Source of the DNA: Bradyrhizobium cenepequi
GTDB lineage: Bacteria; Pseudomonadota; Alphaproteobacteria; Rhizobiales; Xanthobacteraceae
NCBI RefSeq assembly: GCF_020329485.1
Contig: NZ_JAGKJI010000006.1
Location: forward strand, 62,001 to 126,000
DNA length: 64,000 nucleotides
Reading direction: 5' to 3'
A model generated the notes under the pieces. The model saw nothing but the letters and a program-made list of their open reading frames with translations. It made no database searches and was not told the DNA's origin. Shown here in pieces: positions 54,309 through 64,000 of this stretch (within the stretch, counting starts at the first letter, position 1; each line of letters opens with the position of its first letter). Both the position numbers and the translations under genes were made by a program.

Positions 54309-54701
54309 ATGCGAAAGTTCTTCACGGCGCTGCTCGTCATCCCGCTTGGCCTGTTCTTCATCATCTTCGCGGTTGCGAACCGGCACCTGGTGACGGTTTC
54401 ATTTGATCCGTTCAATTCGGTCGCTCCGACGGTGGCGATAACGCTGCCGCTGTTTCTGGTGCTTATTGTGGTGGCGATCCTGGGCGTGATCGCGGGCAGT
54501 ACGGCGACCTGGTTCCGGCAGTATCGCTGGAGGCGCGCGGCGCGGCAGCATGAGGCTGACGCGCGTCAGGCCCTGGCGGAACTGGCCGATCTGCGGGCGG
54601 CCCTGGTCACCGCGCAGGCCGAACGGCGTCGCCTCACGGCTCCATCAAATGGCGGTTCACCGGGGGTCGTCGAGCGAGACAAGCAAGGCGCGACGTTGTA
54701 G
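54309..54701 (+). CDS. LapA-domain membrane protein
   Basis: 130 residues, two membrane helices (about 3-22 and 40-65) and a cytoplasmic coiled coil (RQHEADARQALAELADLRAA). N-terminus KFFTALLVIPLGLFFIIFAV plus ANRHLVTVSFDPF is typical of the LapA/YciS family linked to LPS assembly control in E. coli. ATG 54309 has GAGGGA upstream; 54294 and 54303 are alternatives. Between ihfB and trpF, its normal place. Confidence 0.88.
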   Translation: MRKFFTALLVIPLGLFFIIFAVANRHLVTVSFDPFNSVAPTVAITLPLFLVLIVVAILGVIAGSTATWFRQYRWRRAARQHEADARQALAELADLRAALVTAQAERRRLTAPSNGGSPGVVERDKQGATL

Positions 54702-54755
54702 AACCCGACCCGTGCCGGAGCCCCTGGTTCCGGCCTTGCAACGCCCTGAGAGACC

Positions 54756-55433
54756 ATGTCCCTGCTTGTCAAAATCTGCGGCCTGTCCACGCGCGAGACG
54801 CTCGACGTCGCGCTCGAGGCCGGCGCCGACATGGTGGGATTCGTGTTCTTTCCGCCTTCGCCGCGGCACCTCTCGCTCGACATCGCGCGGGAGCTTGGCC
54901 GACAGGCGAAGGGCCGCGCCGTGAAGGTGGCGCTCACCGTCGATGCGGATGACGTCACGCTCGAAAACGTCGTCGAGACGCTGCAGCCCGACATCCTGCA
55001 ACTGCACGGCAGGGAGACGATTGCGCGCGTCCGCGACATCAAGCAAAGGTTTGGCCTGCAAGTGATGAAGGTGCTTGCGGTCGAGACAGCAGCCGATCTC
55101 GCGCCGCTCGTGGGCTATGCCGCGGTCGCCGATCGCATTCTGTTCGACGCCAGGGCTCCAAAAGGCGCGACCCGGCCAGGAGGGCTCGGTGCGGTGTTCG
55201 ATTGGCACGTGCTGGAACAGCTCGAGCTTGACATGCCCTTCATGGTCTCAGGCGGGCTCAACGCCGACAACGTCGCCGACGCCGTTCGCGTCACCCGTGC
55301 CGGCGGCGTCGACATCTCCTCAGGCGTAGAACGTTCGCCCGGCATCAAGGATCCCGAGCTGATCCGCGCCTTCATCCGTGCCGCGCGCGCGGCCGAACAT
55401 CAATCCGCTTTCGCGATCACGGATGATCGATGA
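54756..55433 (+). CDS. trpF: Phosphoribosylanthranilate isomerase
   Basis: 225 residues, TIM barrel. LLVKICGLSTRETLDVALEA holds the catalytic Cys and EAGADMVGFVFFPPSPRHL follows; the catalytic Asp is in RILFDARAPKGATRPG. Converts PRA to CdRP in tryptophan synthesis. Start of the trpF-trpB-trpA group. Confidence 0.96.
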   Translation: MSLLVKICGLSTRETLDVALEAGADMVGFVFFPPSPRHLSLDIARELGRQAKGRAVKVALTVDADDVTLENVVETLQPDILQLHGRETIARVRDIKQRFGLQVMKVLAVETAADLAPLVGYAAVADRILFDARAPKGATRPGGLGAVFDWHVLEQLELDMPFMVSGGLNADNVADAVRVTRAGGVDISSGVERSPGIKDPELIRAFIRAARAAEHQSAFAITDDR

Positions 55434-55444
55434 TAGCGATAGCT

Positions 55445-55545
55445 CGCTCAGCAGCGTCATGCCCGGGCTTGTCCTGGGCATCCACGACTGTTGAAAACCC
55501 GAAGCAGGTGAGGCGTGGATGGCCGGATCAAGCCCGGCCATGACG
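55445..55545. repeat. Intergenic palindromic repeat (trpF/trpB)
   Basis: GTCATGCCCGGGCTTGTCCTGGGCATCC faces GGATCAAGCCCGGCCATGAC. The trpB start lies just beyond its right end. Confidence 0.6.
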
Positions 55546-55554
55546 GAAACGAAG

Positions 55555-56772
55555 ATGAGCCCAGCACTACCCAACTCTTTCCGCAGTGGTCCCGACGAGC
55601 GCGGGCATTTCGGCATTTTCGGCGGACGCTTCGTCGCGGAAACGCTGATGCCGCTGATCCTCGACCTCGAGAAAGCCTATGCTGAGGCGAAGGCCGACCC
55701 TGCTTTCCAGAAGGAGATGGACGGCCATCTGAAGCATTATGTCGGCCGGCCCTCGCCGCTCTATTTCGCCGAGCGGCTGACCGAGCATCTCGGCGGTGCA
55801 AAAATCTATTTCAAGCGCGAGGAGCTCAACCACACCGGCTCGCACAAGGTCAACAATGTGCTTGGCCAGATCATGCTGGCGCGCCGCATGGGCAAGAAGC
55901 GCATCATCGCCGAGACTGGCGCTGGTCAGCACGGCGTTGCCACCGCGACGCTGTGCGCGCGGTTCGGGCTCGAATGCGTGGTCTACATGGGCGCAGTCGA
56001 CGTCGCGCGCCAGCAGCCCAACGTGATCCGCATGGAGATGTTGGGCACCAAGGTGGTTCCGGTGCAGTCGGGCGCCCGCACGCTGAAGGATGCGATGAAC
56101 GATGCGCTGCGCGATTGGGTCACCAACGTGCACAACACGTTCTATTGCATCGGCACGGTGGCGGGCCCGCATCCCTATCCGATGATGGTGCGCGACTTCC
56201 AGTCGATCATCGGCATCGAAACGCGCCAGCAACTCCAGGAGGTCGAGGGCCGCCTGCCGGATTCGCTCATCGCCTGCATCGGCGGCGGCTCCAATGCGAT
56301 GGGGCTCTTCCATCCGTTCCTCGATGATCCCTCGGTCGAGATCTTTGGCGTCGAGGCCGCCGGTCACGGGTTGACGCAATTGCACGCTGCATCGATCGCG
56401 GGCGGCCGGCCCGGCGTGCTGCATGGCAACCGCACCTATCTCTTGATGGACGAAGACGGCCAGATCCAGGAGGCGCATTCAATCTCCGCCGGACTGGATT
56501 ATCCCGGCATCGGGCCGGAGCACGCCTGGCTGCACGAGACCGGCCGCGTCAACTATCTCTCGGCGACCGATGAAGAGGCGCTGGAAGCTTTCCAGTTGCT
56601 CTCACGGCTCGAAGGCATCATTCCGGCGCTGGAGCCGGCGCACGCCATCGCCAAGGTGATGGAGCTCGCGCCGAAGCGACCCCGGGATCACCTGATGGTG
56701 GTCAACCTCTCCGGCCGCGGCGACAAGGACGTGCCGCAGGTCGGCGACATCTTGAAGGGCCGAAAAAAGTGA
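55555..56772 (+). CDS. trpB: Tryptophan synthase beta subunit
   Basis: 405 residues, PLP enzyme joining indole and serine. PLP-lysine 98 lies in [16 protein letters not shown]; the phosphate loop is [23 protein letters not shown] 55555 follows GGAAACGAAG; 55540 and 55519 lie within repeat sequence. Normally trpA follows directly; here a DUF559 element lies between. Confidence 0.96.
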   Translation: MSPALPNSFRSGPDERGHFGIFGGRFVAETLMPLILDLEKAYAEAKADPAFQKEMDGHLKHYVGRPSPLYFAERLTEHLGGAKIYFKREELNHTGSHKVNNVLGQIMLARRMGKKRIIAETGAGQHGVATATLCARFGLECVVYMGAVDVARQQPNVIRMEMLGTKVVPVQSGARTLKDAMNDALRDWVTNVHNTFYCIGTVAGPHPYPMMVRDFQSIIGIETRQQLQEVEGRLPDSLIACIGGGSNAMGLFHPFLDDPSVEIFGVEAAGHGLTQLHAASIAGGRPGVLHGNRTYLLMDEDGQIQEAHSISAGLDYPGIGPEHAWLHETGRVNYLSATDEEALEAFQLLSRLEGIIPALEPAHAIAKVMELAPKRPRDHLMVVNLSGRGDKDVPQVGDILKGRKK

Positions 56773-56796
56773 CTATCTGCCGCCGCTCCCTTTCTG

Positions 56797-57249
56797 ACCT
56801 CTCCCCGCCGGGGAGAGGTCGGCTGCGCAGCAGCCGGGTGAGGGGTCTCTCCATTCACTCGAATCGCAGTGAGGTTTCGATCATCTCGAGCACCCCCTCT
56901 AGATTCTCATACACATCGGTATTCGAGACGCGGACGACAAGGAAGCCGCAGGCTTCGAGAACCTTCGTTCTCGCCTCATCGTACTTGATCTCGGAGTCCG
57001 TGGAATGTGTCGCTCCATCGACCTCGACGATCAATTTGCCATCGAGCGTGACAAAATCGACGATGTACCGGTCGATCGGATGTTGGCGACGAAACTTCCA
57101 CCGCGCCAGCTTCCTGTTGCGCAATGCCTGCCAAAGCTTGGCCTCGGCGCTGGTCTGCGACGCGCGGAGGCTCCGTGCTCTCGCCTTGAACCTCTCCATC
57201 CCCCTCACCCGGCTGCTGCGCAGCCGACCTCTCCCCGGAGGGGAGAGGT
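56797..57249. mobile_element. REP-bounded DUF559 element, copy B (trpB/trpA gap)
   Basis: Left arm 56797-56845 and right arm 57201-57249 are inverted copies over 49 bp with a single mismatch. Each begins (reading inward) ACCTCTCCCC, contains the palindrome CTCTCCCCGCCGGGGAGAG and the hairpin GGCTGCGCAGCAGCC, and ends CCGGGTGAGGGG. They enclose one DUF559 gene and nothing else. No target-site duplication was obvious. Confidence 0.75.
56855..57199 (-). CDS. DUF559 endonuclease-like protein between trpB and trpA
   Basis: 114 residues from MERFKARARS at 57199; the longer frame to 57259 adds only repeat-encoded residues. The core matches copy A: QTSAEAKLWQALRNRKLARW, VDFVTLDGKLIVEVDGATH (candidate Asp, Glu-x-Asp, His), VLEACGFLVVRVSNTDVYEN. 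Vsr-like fold predicted. It is antisense to the trp genes, unlike copy A, which is co-directional with pheS and pheT. Stop lies 10 bp inside the left repeat. Confidence 0.85.
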   Translation of the reverse strand: MERFKARARSLRASQTSAEAKLWQALRNRKLARWKFRRQHPIDRYIVDFVTLDGKLIVEVDGATHSTDSEIKYDEARTKVLEACGFLVVRVSNTDVYENLEGVLEMIETSLRFE

Positions 57250-57274
57250 GTAGCACCACAGCGAACGCCGCACC

Positions 57275-58111
57275 ATGACCACCCGTATCGATGCACGTTT
57301 CGCCGAGCTCGCGAAGCAGGGCCGCTCTGCCTTTGTCACTTTCGTGATGGCCGGCGATCCCGATCCTGCGACGTCGCTCAACATCATCAAGGCGCTGCCG
57401 AAGGCCGGCGCTGACATTATCGAGATCGGCATGCCTTTCACCGATCCGATGGCGGATGGTCCCTCGATCCAGGCGGCCGGCTTACGCGCGCTCAAGGGCG
57501 GCATGACGCTCAGGAAGACGCTCGAGATGGTGCGCGGCTTCCGCAAGGATGATGACGCCACGCCGCTGGTGCTGATGGGCTACTACAATCCGATCTACAT
57601 TTACGGCGTCGACAAGTTCCTCGCCGATGCCAAGAGCGCCGGCGTCGATGGTCTGATTATCGTCGACCTGCCGCCGGAGGAGGACGCCGAGCTGTGCCTG
57701 CCGGCGATGAAGGCTGGGCTCAACTTCATTCGACTGGCGACGCCGACTACCGACGACAAGCGCCTGCCCGCGGTGCTCGCGAACACCTCCGGCTTCGTCT
57801 ACTATGTCTCGATCACCGGCATCACCGGTGCCGCGGCGGCGGACGCCAAGGCGGTCGGCGAGGCGGTGGCACGCATCAAGCGGCATACGAAGCTGCCGGT
57901 TTGCGTCGGTTTCGGCATCCGCACCCCGGAAACCGCGCGGGCGATCGGCGAAAGCGCCAACGGTGCGGTGGTCGGCACCGCGCTGGTCGATGCCGTGCGG
58001 GGTAGCCTGGATGCGGAGGGGCGAGCGACCGCAAAGACCGTATCCGCGGTTGCCGACCTTGTCGCCGCGCTCGCGCAGGGCGTCCGGGGCGCCAAACAAG
58101 CCGCCGAATAG
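57275..58111 (+). CDS. trpA: Tryptophan synthase alpha subunit
   Basis: 278 residues, TIM barrel that cleaves indole-3-glycerol phosphate and channels indole to TrpB. The catalytic Glu is in [20 protein letters not shown] and the catalytic Asp in [22 protein letters not shown] 57275 lies 26 bp after the element's right arm, so the trpA ribosome-binding site is untouched. Confidence 0.97.
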   Translation: MTTRIDARFAELAKQGRSAFVTFVMAGDPDPATSLNIIKALPKAGADIIEIGMPFTDPMADGPSIQAAGLRALKGGMTLRKTLEMVRGFRKDDDATPLVLMGYYNPIYIYGVDKFLADAKSAGVDGLIIVDLPPEEDAELCLPAMKAGLNFIRLATPTTDDKRLPAVLANTSGFVYYVSITGITGAAAADAKAVGEAVARIKRHTKLPVCVGFGIRTPETARAIGESANGAVVGTALVDAVRGSLDAEGRATAKTVSAVADLVAALAQGVRGAKQAAE

Positions 58112-58203
58112 GCTACAATCGTCATTTTAGGCGGCTTGCCGGGCGTTGGCCGGGCCGCCATATATTCAAGCAATGCGGAACCGACCGCATTTCGGAGCGA
58201 AGC

Positions 58204-59145
58204 ATGAACTGGCTCACCAATGTCGTCCGGCCGAAGATCCGCAGCATCCTGCGGCGCGAGACGCCCGAGAACCTTTGGATCAAGTGCCCGGATTCCGGGC
58301 AGCTCGTGTTCTACAAGGACGTCGAGGCCAACCAGTTCGTCATTCCCGGCTCGAACTACCACATGCGCATGGGCGCGGTGGCGCGGCTGAAGTCAATCTT
58401 CGACAATGAGACCTGGTTCGACGTGGCCCTGCCAGAGGTGGCGCCCGATCCGCTGAAGTTCCGCGACGAGCGCAAATATGTCGACCGCATCAAGGATGCG
58501 CGGGCAAAAACCTCACTGAATGACGCGATCAAGATCGGTTACGGCAAGCTCGAAGGCGCCGGCGTCGTGATCGCCGTGCAGGATTTCGATTTCATGGGCG
58601 GCTCGCTTGGCATGGCCGCCGGAGAGGCGATGGTGCGCGGGCTCGAGCTTGCGGTCGAGAAGAAGTCCCCCTTCATCGTGTTCGCAGCCTCAGGCGGCGC
58701 GCGGATGCAGGAAGGCATCCTGTCGCTGATGCAGATGCCGCGCACCACGGTGGGCGTGCAGATGCTGCGCGAGGCCAAGCAGCCCTATATCGTCGTGCTG
58801 ACCAATCCGACCACCGGCGGCGTCACCGCCTCCTATGCAATGCTGGGCGATGTGCAAATCGCTGAGCCGGGCGCGCTGATCGGCTTCGCCGGCGCGCGCG
58901 TGATCGAGCAGACCATCCGCGAGAAGCTGCCGGAGGGATTCCAGCGCGCCGAATATCTGCGCGACCACGGCATGGTCGACATGGTCGTGCATCGCCATGA
59001 CATGCGCGCGACGCTGGCGAGGCTGTGCCGCCTGCTCACCAAATCGCCGCCGCTGCAAGCTCCCTTGAAGCCTGCGCCGGAGGTCACCACGCCCACCCAG
59101 ATCGTCTCGGCACCGGAAACCGTGCCGGCAGCGCCTCACGCGTGA
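58204..59145 (+). CDS. accD: Acetyl-CoA carboxylase carboxyltransferase beta subunit
   Basis: 313 residues. Crotonase-like core with [20 protein letters not shown] and [17 protein letters not shown] oxyanion loop ([20 protein letters not shown]). The usual N-terminal four-Cys zinc ribbon is reduced to [20 protein letters not shown] then [11 protein letters not shown], keeping one Cys only. Known rhizobial AccD proteins share this. Forms alpha2-beta2 with AccA for malonyl-CoA. Overlaps folC by 4 bp (GTGA). Confidence 0.96.
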   Translation: MNWLTNVVRPKIRSILRRETPENLWIKCPDSGQLVFYKDVEANQFVIPGSNYHMRMGAVARLKSIFDNETWFDVALPEVAPDPLKFRDERKYVDRIKDARAKTSLNDAIKIGYGKLEGAGVVIAVQDFDFMGGSLGMAAGEAMVRGLELAVEKKSPFIVFAASGGARMQEGILSLMQMPRTTVGVQMLREAKQPYIVVLTNPTTGGVTASYAMLGDVQIAEPGALIGFAGARVIEQTIREKLPEGFQRAEYLRDHGMVDMVVHRHDMRATLARLCRLLTKSPPLQAPLKPAPEVTTPTQIVSAPETVPAAPHA

Positions 59146-60485
59146 GCGTGCCCGCCGCCCGACCGTCGCCGCCGCTCGGCGAGCTGGTTGCGCGCCTGTC
59201 GGCGCTGCATCCGAAGACGATCGATCTCAGCCTCGATCGCATGCACGGGCTGCTCGCGCGGCTCGATCATCCCGAGCGCAAGCTGCCGCCGGTGATCCAT
59301 GTTGCCGGCACCAACGGCAAGGGCTCCACGATCGCCTATTTGCGCGCGATCCTGGAAGCGGCCGGCCTGCGCGTGCATGTTTTCACCTCGCCCTACCTGG
59401 TGCGACTGAACGAATGCTATCGCCTTGGCCGCGTCGGCGGCGGCGTGCTGGTCGGCGACGACGAATTGCGCTCGGTGATCGAACATTGCGAATGCGTCAA
59501 TGAAGGCCGCCCGATCACGATCTTCGAGATCGAGACCGCGGCGGCCTTCTGCCTGTTCGCTGGGCATGCGGCCGACATCGCGCTGCTGGAGGTCGGACTC
59601 GGCGGCAGGCTGGATTCGACCAATGTGGTCGAGAGGCCGCTTGCGTCCGTCATCGCGCCGATCAGCATGGATCACACCGAATTCCTCGGCGATACGCTGA
59701 CCGCGGTCGCCGGTGAGAAGGCCGCGATCATCAAGCCTGGCGTGCCGGTGATCTCGGCCGAGCAGCCGCCCGACGCGATGTCGGTGGTCGAGGCGCAGGC
59801 GGCGCGACGGCGTGCGCCGCTGCATGCGGCCGGACAGGAATGGCATGTCGGGGTCGAGCGCAGCCGGCTGGTCTACCAGGATGATCGCGGCCTGATGGAT
59901 CTGGCGGCGCCAAAGCTGTTCGGCCGTCACCAGTTCGACAATGCCGGGCTCGCGATCGCGACACTGCGTGCGATCGACGCGTTCAAGATCGGGATCGCGG
60001 CGTTCGAGGCCGGCATCGTCAATGCCGAATGGCCGGCGCGGATGCAGCGGCTGGCGTCGGGCATGCTGGTCAATCTGGCGCCGGCGGGCTCGGAGATCTG
60101 GCTCGACGGCGGGCACAATGCCGAAGGCGGTCGCGTGGCAGCCGCTGCCCTCGGCGACCTCGAAGAGCGGGTGTCGCGTCCGCTGGTCGTGATCGCCGGC
60201 ATGATGGCGAACAAGGATGCATCCGGTTTTCTCGCCAATTTCGCCGGCCTCACGCGCCACATCATCGCGGTCAAGATTCCGGGTCGCACGGGCGCCATGC
60301 CGCCGGATCGGCTGGCGGATGCCGCCCGCGCGTTCGGCATGCGTGTGGACATCGCGCCGAGTGTGGAGGCCGCGCTGCAGGCGCTGTCGCAGCTTGCCTA
60401 TGAGGTGCCGCCGCGCATTTTGATCACGGGCTCGCTCTATCTCGCCGGCCATGTGCTCGAGGTGAACGGCACGCCGCCGGTGTGA
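59142..60485 (+). CDS. folC: Dihydrofolate/folylpolyglutamate synthase
   Basis: 447 residues, Mur-ligase fold. P-loop [20 protein letters not shown]; the second motif is [20 protein letters not shown] and [21 protein letters not shown]-terminal domain [18 protein letters not shown] 59142 is used, overlapping the accD stop (GTGA). The accD-folC pair is common in proteobacteria. Confidence 0.95.
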   Translation: MSVPAARPSPPLGELVARLSALHPKTIDLSLDRMHGLLARLDHPERKLPPVIHVAGTNGKGSTIAYLRAILEAAGLRVHVFTSPYLVRLNECYRLGRVGGGVLVGDDELRSVIEHCECVNEGRPITIFEIETAAAFCLFAGHAADIALLEVGLGGRLDSTNVVERPLASVIAPISMDHTEFLGDTLTAVAGEKAAIIKPGVPVISAEQPPDAMSVVEAQAARRRAPLHAAGQEWHVGVERSRLVYQDDRGLMDLAAPKLFGRHQFDNAGLAIATLRAIDAFKIGIAAFEAGIVNAEWPARMQRLASGMLVNLAPAGSEIWLDGGHNAEGGRVAAAALGDLEERVSRPLVVIAGMMANKDASGFLANFAGLTRHIIAVKIPGRTGAMPPDRLADAARAFGMRVDIAPSVEAALQALSQLAYEVPPRILITGSLYLAGHVLEVNGTPPV

Positions 60486-60492
60486 ACGCCGG

Positions 60493-61557
60493 CTACACCT
60501 TCAGTAATTTCATCGGGTCGACAGCCTTCTGCTTCAACTGCTCGAAGGTGCACTGCCGCGGTGCCTTGTCCGGGCGCCAGCGCAGGATCGAGGTGCCGTG
60601 GCGGAAGCGCTCGCCGCTGAAATGGTCGTAGCAGACTTCGATCACCAGTTTCGGTTTCAGCGGACACCATTGCGCGGAGCGGTCGGTCGACCAGCGGCTC
60701 GGGCCGCCCGGCGCATTCCCGGTGAAGCCGGGTTTTGCGATCAGCGCCTCCAGCTTTGCCGTCAGCGCCGGTTTGTCCTCGCGCTTGATGGCGGAAGTGA
60801 AGCCGACATGGTGCAACAGGTCGTCATCGTCATAGAGGCCGAGCAGGAGTGAGCCGATGACGTTCCGTCCATTGATCTTGTTGGTCGCGTAGCGGAAGCC
60901 GCCGACCACGCAATCGGCGCTGCGGAATTTCTTGACCTTCTGCATGCCGTCGCGGTTGCCGGCCTGATAGGGCAGATCGATGCGCTTGGCGATCACGCCG
61001 TCGAACCCGCCGCCCGATTGCTTCAGCCACTTCATCGCCGTCGCGTAGCTTGTGGTGACCGGTGAAAGCCGAAATGCCGGATTGGACCTCAACTGCACCC
61101 TGGCGAATGCTTCGAGCTTTGGCCGCCGTCGGCTGAGAAGTTCGGCCGATAGCTTTTTGTCGGCTGCATTCGCGAGCAGGTCGAACGCGATGAATAGCGC
61201 AGGCGTCTCCTGCGCCAGCTTTTTGATACGGCTGACCGCGGGATGAATCCGCTGCAACAGATCGTCGAACGAGAACATCTTGCCATGCGGCACGACGATT
61301 TCGCCATCGAGCACGAATGAGGTTGCCTTGAGCTTGAGGGCGGCAGCAATCAGCTCGGGAAAATAGCGCCCAAGATTCTCGCCGGACTTGGAGCGCAGGT
61401 CGACCTTCTCGCCGTCGCGCGCAAGCAGGCAGCGGAAGCCATCCCATTTCGGTTCATACTGCCACTCGCCCCCGCGCGGGATCGCATCGACCGAACGCGC
61501 TTCCATCGCGAGCAGCGCAGTGGAGTCGGAAGCGATCTTTCGGCGAGGAGATGGCAC
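60493..61557 (-). CDS. ATP-dependent DNA ligase, LigC-like
   Basis: 354 residues: adenylation domain with motif I lysine 37 (YEPKWDGFRCLLA), motif III (FVLDGEIVVPHG) and motif IV (GGGFDGVIAKRIDLPYQAGN), then an OB domain (VEVCYDH-type VIEVCYDHFSGERF). No polymerase or phosphoesterase domain, so it is the stand-alone LigC type rather than full LigD. No ku gene nearby. Probably repairs gaps or breaks. Convergent with folC, 7 bp apart. Confidence 0.9.
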   Translation of the reverse strand: MPSPRRKIASDSTALLAMEARSVDAIPRGGEWQYEPKWDGFRCLLARDGEKVDLRSKSGENLGRYFPELIAAALKLKATSFVLDGEIVVPHGKMFSFDDLLQRIHPAVSRIKKLAQETPALFIAFDLLANAADKKLSAELLSRRRPKLEAFARVQLRSNPAFRLSPVTTSYATAMKWLKQSGGGFDGVIAKRIDLPYQAGNRDGMQKVKKFRSADCVVGGFRYATNKINGRNVIGSLLLGLYDDDDLLHHVGFTSAIKREDKPALTAKLEALIAKPGFTGNAPGGPSRWSTDRSAQWCPLKPKLVIEVCYDHFSGERFRHGTSILRWRPDKAPRQCTFEQLKQKAVDPMKLLKV

Positions 61558-61653
61558 GGGCGAGGGCCTTCAAACGCAACACACGCCCTCTCAACGCAAG
61601 CGGCCGGCTATCCGCCGGCCGCTGTCGAAAATTATTCCAAGGAAACTGCCGAA

Positions 61654-61974
61654 TCAGACCGCAGCGGAAATCCACTGCTGCAGCTTCGCCTTCGGCGCCG
61701 CACCGACCTGGCGCGAGGCCATCTCGCCACCCTTGAAGATCATCAAGGTCGGGATCGACATCACGCCGTATTTGGAAGCCGTCTTCGGGCTCTCGTCGAC
61801 GTTGAGCTTCACGATCTTAACCTTGTCGCCCATCGAACCCGCGATCTCGTCCAGTGCGGGAGCGATCATGCGGCAGGGGCCGCACCATTCGGCCCAGAAA
61901 TCGACCACGACAGGCCCGGTCGCGTTGAGCACTTCGGCTTCGAAATTGGCGTCAGAGACCTTGCCCACTGCCAT
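61654..61974 (-). CDS. trxA: Thioredoxin 1
   Basis: 106 residues. Active site WCGPC (Cys31, Cys34) in [16 protein letters not shown]; cis-Pro in [16 protein letters not shown]. Cytoplasmic disulfide reductant. Start [10 protein letters not shown] at 61974. It follows addA by 65 bp on the same strand, the usual alphaproteobacterial order addB-addA-trxA. Confidence 0.97.
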   Translation of the reverse strand: MAVGKVSDANFEAEVLNATGPVVVDFWAEWCGPCRMIAPALDEIAGSMGDKVKIVKLNVDESPKTASKYGVMSIPTLMIFKGGEMASRQVGAAPKAKLQQWISAAV

Positions 61975-62039
61975 GGGATACCTCGTTCGGTTGGAAGAAA
62001 AGGGCGCGACTGAGTCGCGCCCGGGATCATACGTCAAAC

Positions 62040-64000
62040 CTATGAACGCGCCCCTGCCGGGTCAAGCTCGGTCACGCCAGCACGATGGGATGCCAGCTCC
62101 CTGTCCAGCGCGGAGACGGAAATCTCCATCAATTCAGTAGTTTCGGTCCAGAGCAGGGCGGCGCGGACGGATCGCCCAGGATAAAGCTTGCGCAGCACGG
62201 CCCGGTAGAGCGCCAGCTGCCGGACATAGCCCCGCGGTGCCTTGGCCGCAGTTTTCGGCGGGGCGTGGTTGGTCTTGAAATCGACGATCAGGACTTCCTC
62301 TCCTGTCACCACCAGCCGGTCGATCTGGCCGGATACCAGCGCCGGCGCCTGCCCGGGCTGCTCCAGCCGACCGACAATGGAGACTTCCGCGCGGCTTCCG
62401 GCGGCGAACACGGCTGCGAAGCGTGGATCGGCGATCAGGGCCAGCACGCTTTCCGCCAGCGCTCCACGCTCCTGCTCGGTCCAATCCTCGGCGTTGCGTT
62501 CGAGATAGGAGAGTGCTGCGCCGCGCCGGCGCTCGGGTGCGATATCCGGCAGCGACTGCAACAGCCGGTGCACCAACGTGCCGCGCTGGATGGCACGGGC
62601 GCGCTGGGTGAGCTGTTCGCCGCTGCGGACGCGGCGGCTGTCGTCGGTCGGGTCGGACGGCCGCAGCAGGCTGTCGGCGGCGAGTTCAGCCGGCGCCGGC
62701 CGCTGCAGCCAGGACGGCAGCTCGATCGGCTGCAGCGCTGCCGAGGCAGCGAGGCCGGTCGCAGCATCGGCGTCCTGTGGCCGGAAATAGCGCTTCACCA
62801 GACCCGCGGGGGTCTCGATCTCCTGCAAGCTGAGGCCGGAATTGGCGAGGCCCTTGTCGATCAGATCATACCAGCAGGAATTCCGGACCTTCTTCATGTT
62901 GCCGGGCATGCAGCCGCCAACGATCAGCCGATCGGCGGCGCGAGTCATCGCGACATAGAGCAGGCGGCGATATTCGTCCTCCGTCTCTTCCAGCATCGCC
63001 TCGCGCGCCTTGGCGACGGGACAGGGATCCTCGGCCTTGCGGCCGGCCCAGACCACGACGCCGGGCGCGTGCGACGCGCTATTATCCTGCGGCAGATGGA
63101 TCAGCCGCAGGCGCTGGGTATCCGAAGGCGAGGTGGTGGTGTCCACCAGGAATACGACGGAGGCTTCCAGCCCCTTGGCGCCATGCACGGTCATCACGCG
63201 CACCTCGTCGCGCGAAATTTCCATGTCGCGCTTCACCTCGGTGTCGGCCGCGCGGAGCCACGCCATAAAGCCCTGCAGCGAGCTCGGTGCCTTGCGCTCA
63301 TAGGCCAGTGCGAGCTCGAGGAATTCATCGAGCGCGTCGTTGGCCTCGTGGCCGAGCCGGCGCAGGAAGCGCGCCCGCCCGCCATCGCCGCCGAGCAGCC
63401 AGGCGTAGAAGGCGAACGGGGCCGAATCGGCAAACCGCCGCTCGCATCGCTCAAGCCGTCTCACCGCGGCCGCGAGGCGCTCGTCGGTCGCAGCATGCTG
63501 TGTCAGCGCCTGGCGCAGCGATCCCTTGCGATCCCAGGCCAGCTTGAACAGATCGTCATCGTCAAGACCGAACAGCGGGCTCTTCAGCGCGACCGCCAGC
63601 GCCAGATCGTCCTGCGGCAACAGCAGTGCGTCCGCGAGGTTCATCAGGTCGATGATCGCGATGTGCTCGGTCAGCTTCAATCGGTCGGCGCCGGCGACCG
63701 GGATATTAGCGTGCTTCAGCGCCTGGATCACCGCGTCGAACGCGTTGCCGCGCCTTCGCACCAACACCAGGACATCGCCGTAAGTGAGCGGCCGGCGGTT
63801 GCCGTGGCTGCCGGTCATCGTGCCACTTTCCACCAGCCGCCTGATCTCGGCCTGGATGCGCTTTGCCAGCTTGACTTCCGGGCTGGTGACGGAGACGCCA
63901 TCGAACGGCGCGCGCCAGCCTTCGATGTCCTGCCTGTCGTCGGCCTCCGCGAGCTCCCAGAGCTCAATCAGGCTGGGGCCGGCGTCGGCGAGCGCATTGT
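62040..64000 (-). CDS. addA: Double-strand break repair helicase-nuclease AddA (partial, 5' end outside window)
   Basis: Open from the window end; 652 C-terminal residues of about 1150. UvrD-type helicase motifs [20 protein letters not shown] (motif V) and [19 protein letters not shown] (motif VI) are present, and the C-terminal PD-(D/E)XK nuclease has [16 protein letters not shown] and [18 protein letters not shown]. Works with AddB to resect broken ends at Chi-like sites for RecA. The Walker A part is beyond the window. Confidence 0.95.
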   Translation of the reverse strand, partial: NALADAGPSLIELWELAEADDRQDIEGWRAPFDGVSVTSPEVKLAKRIQAEIRRLVESGTMTGSHGNRRPLTYGDVLVLVRRRGNAFDAVIQALKHANIPVAGADRLKLTEHIAIIDLMNLADALLLPQDDLALAVALKSPLFGLDDDDLFKLAWDRKGSLRQALTQHAATDERLAAAVRRLERCERRFADSAPFAFYAWLLGGDGGRARFLRRLGHEANDALDEFLELALAYERKAPSSLQGFMAWLRAADTEVKRDMEISRDEVRVMTVHGAKGLEASVVFLVDTTTSPSDTQRLRLIHLPQDNSASHAPGVVVWAGRKAEDPCPVAKAREAMLEETEDEYRRLLYVAMTRAADRLIVGGCMPGNMKKVRNSCWYDLIDKGLANSGLSLQEIETPAGLVKRYFRPQDADAATGLAASAALQPIELPSWLQRPAPAELAADSLLRPSDPTDDSRRVRSGEQLTQRARAIQRGTLVHRLLQSLPDIAPERRRGAALSYLERNAEDWTEQERGALAESVLALIADPRFAAVFAAGSRAEVSIVGRLEQPGQAPALVSGQIDRLVVTGEEVLIVDFKTNHAPPKTAAKAPRGYVRQLALYRAVLRKLYPGRSVRAALLWTETTELMEISVSALDRELASHRAGVTELDPAGARS

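Noticed and set aside
59136..60452. 438-codon minus-strand frame opposite folC
   Set aside because: Antisense shadow; folC has all family motifs.
60493..61557. Full LigD end-joining system
   Set aside because: Only adenylation and OB domains are present and no ku gene lies nearby.

Overview
The window is high-GC chromosomal DNA from an alphaproteobacterium of the Bradyrhizobium / Nitrobacteraceae type. This is inferred from gene order (infC-rpmI-rplT-pheS-pheT; lptC-lptA-lptB-rpoN-hpf-ptsN; aroA-cmk-rpsA-sppA-ihfB-lapA-trpF-trpB-trpA-accD-folC; queG-GST-uppP), from the rhizobial form of AccD with a decayed zinc ribbon, and from the many short palindromic intergenic repeats. No phage, plasmid replication gene, CRISPR array or rRNA was seen.

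Layout. 0-2.4 kb: end of an HlyD adaptor and a DHA2 drug exporter. 2.5-5.5 kb: a membrane protein, then a decayed nickel locus (frameshifted nikR, an intact NikR box and a gutted TonB receptor) and a papain-like hydrolase. 5.6-9.3 kb: a Tat-exported amine oxidase, a PP-loop protein, about 800 bp of repeats and a TauE/SafE permease. 9.3-15.2 kb (minus strand): translation operon infC-rpmI-rplT-pheS-pheT, with a DUF559 gene between pheS and pheT. 15.4-24.6 kb: hydrolase, NTF2-like protein, a PPDK-like protein without PEP domain beside a PhoU-like partner, queG, an FzlA-like GST, uppP and an NDUFA9-like protein. 24.77 kb: tRNA-Leu. 24.9-31.3 kb: an accessory-looking stretch with cation efflux, multicopper oxidase, PadR, broken DoxX, glycosyltransferase and two methyltransferases. 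31.6-38.3 kb: rnd, LPS transport genes, rpoN, hpf and ptsN. 38.3-39.9 kb: MntA/HepT pair with broken hepT, DUF1150 and Hsp20. 40-45.8 kb: a ugp-type ABC importer and a CoA transferase. 46-47.3 kb: ohr/ohrR with a nonsense mutation in ohr. 47.4-60.5 kb: tRNA-Ala and the long aroA-to-folC housekeeping run. 60.5-64 kb: LigC-like ligase, trxA and the 3' part of addA.

Most notable signal: two DUF559 (endonuclease-like fold) genes each lie inside a pair of inverted REP-like repeats, and each sits between two genes of a conserved operon (pheS/pheT and trpB/trpA). A third inverted pair of the same style, without a gene, lies between infC and rpmI. This looks like a small non-transposase mobile unit. 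Other points of interest are six disrupted genes, an AUU start for infC, palindromes shared between padR and the multicopper oxidase gene, a triple ATTG-N4-CAAT operator at ohr/ohrR, a sigma-54-like promoter before ptsN and a ROSE-like hairpin before hsp20.

All functions come from reading translated sequence and recalling family motifs; no searches were run. Where two starts were possible I chose by Shine-Dalgarno match and family N-terminus.
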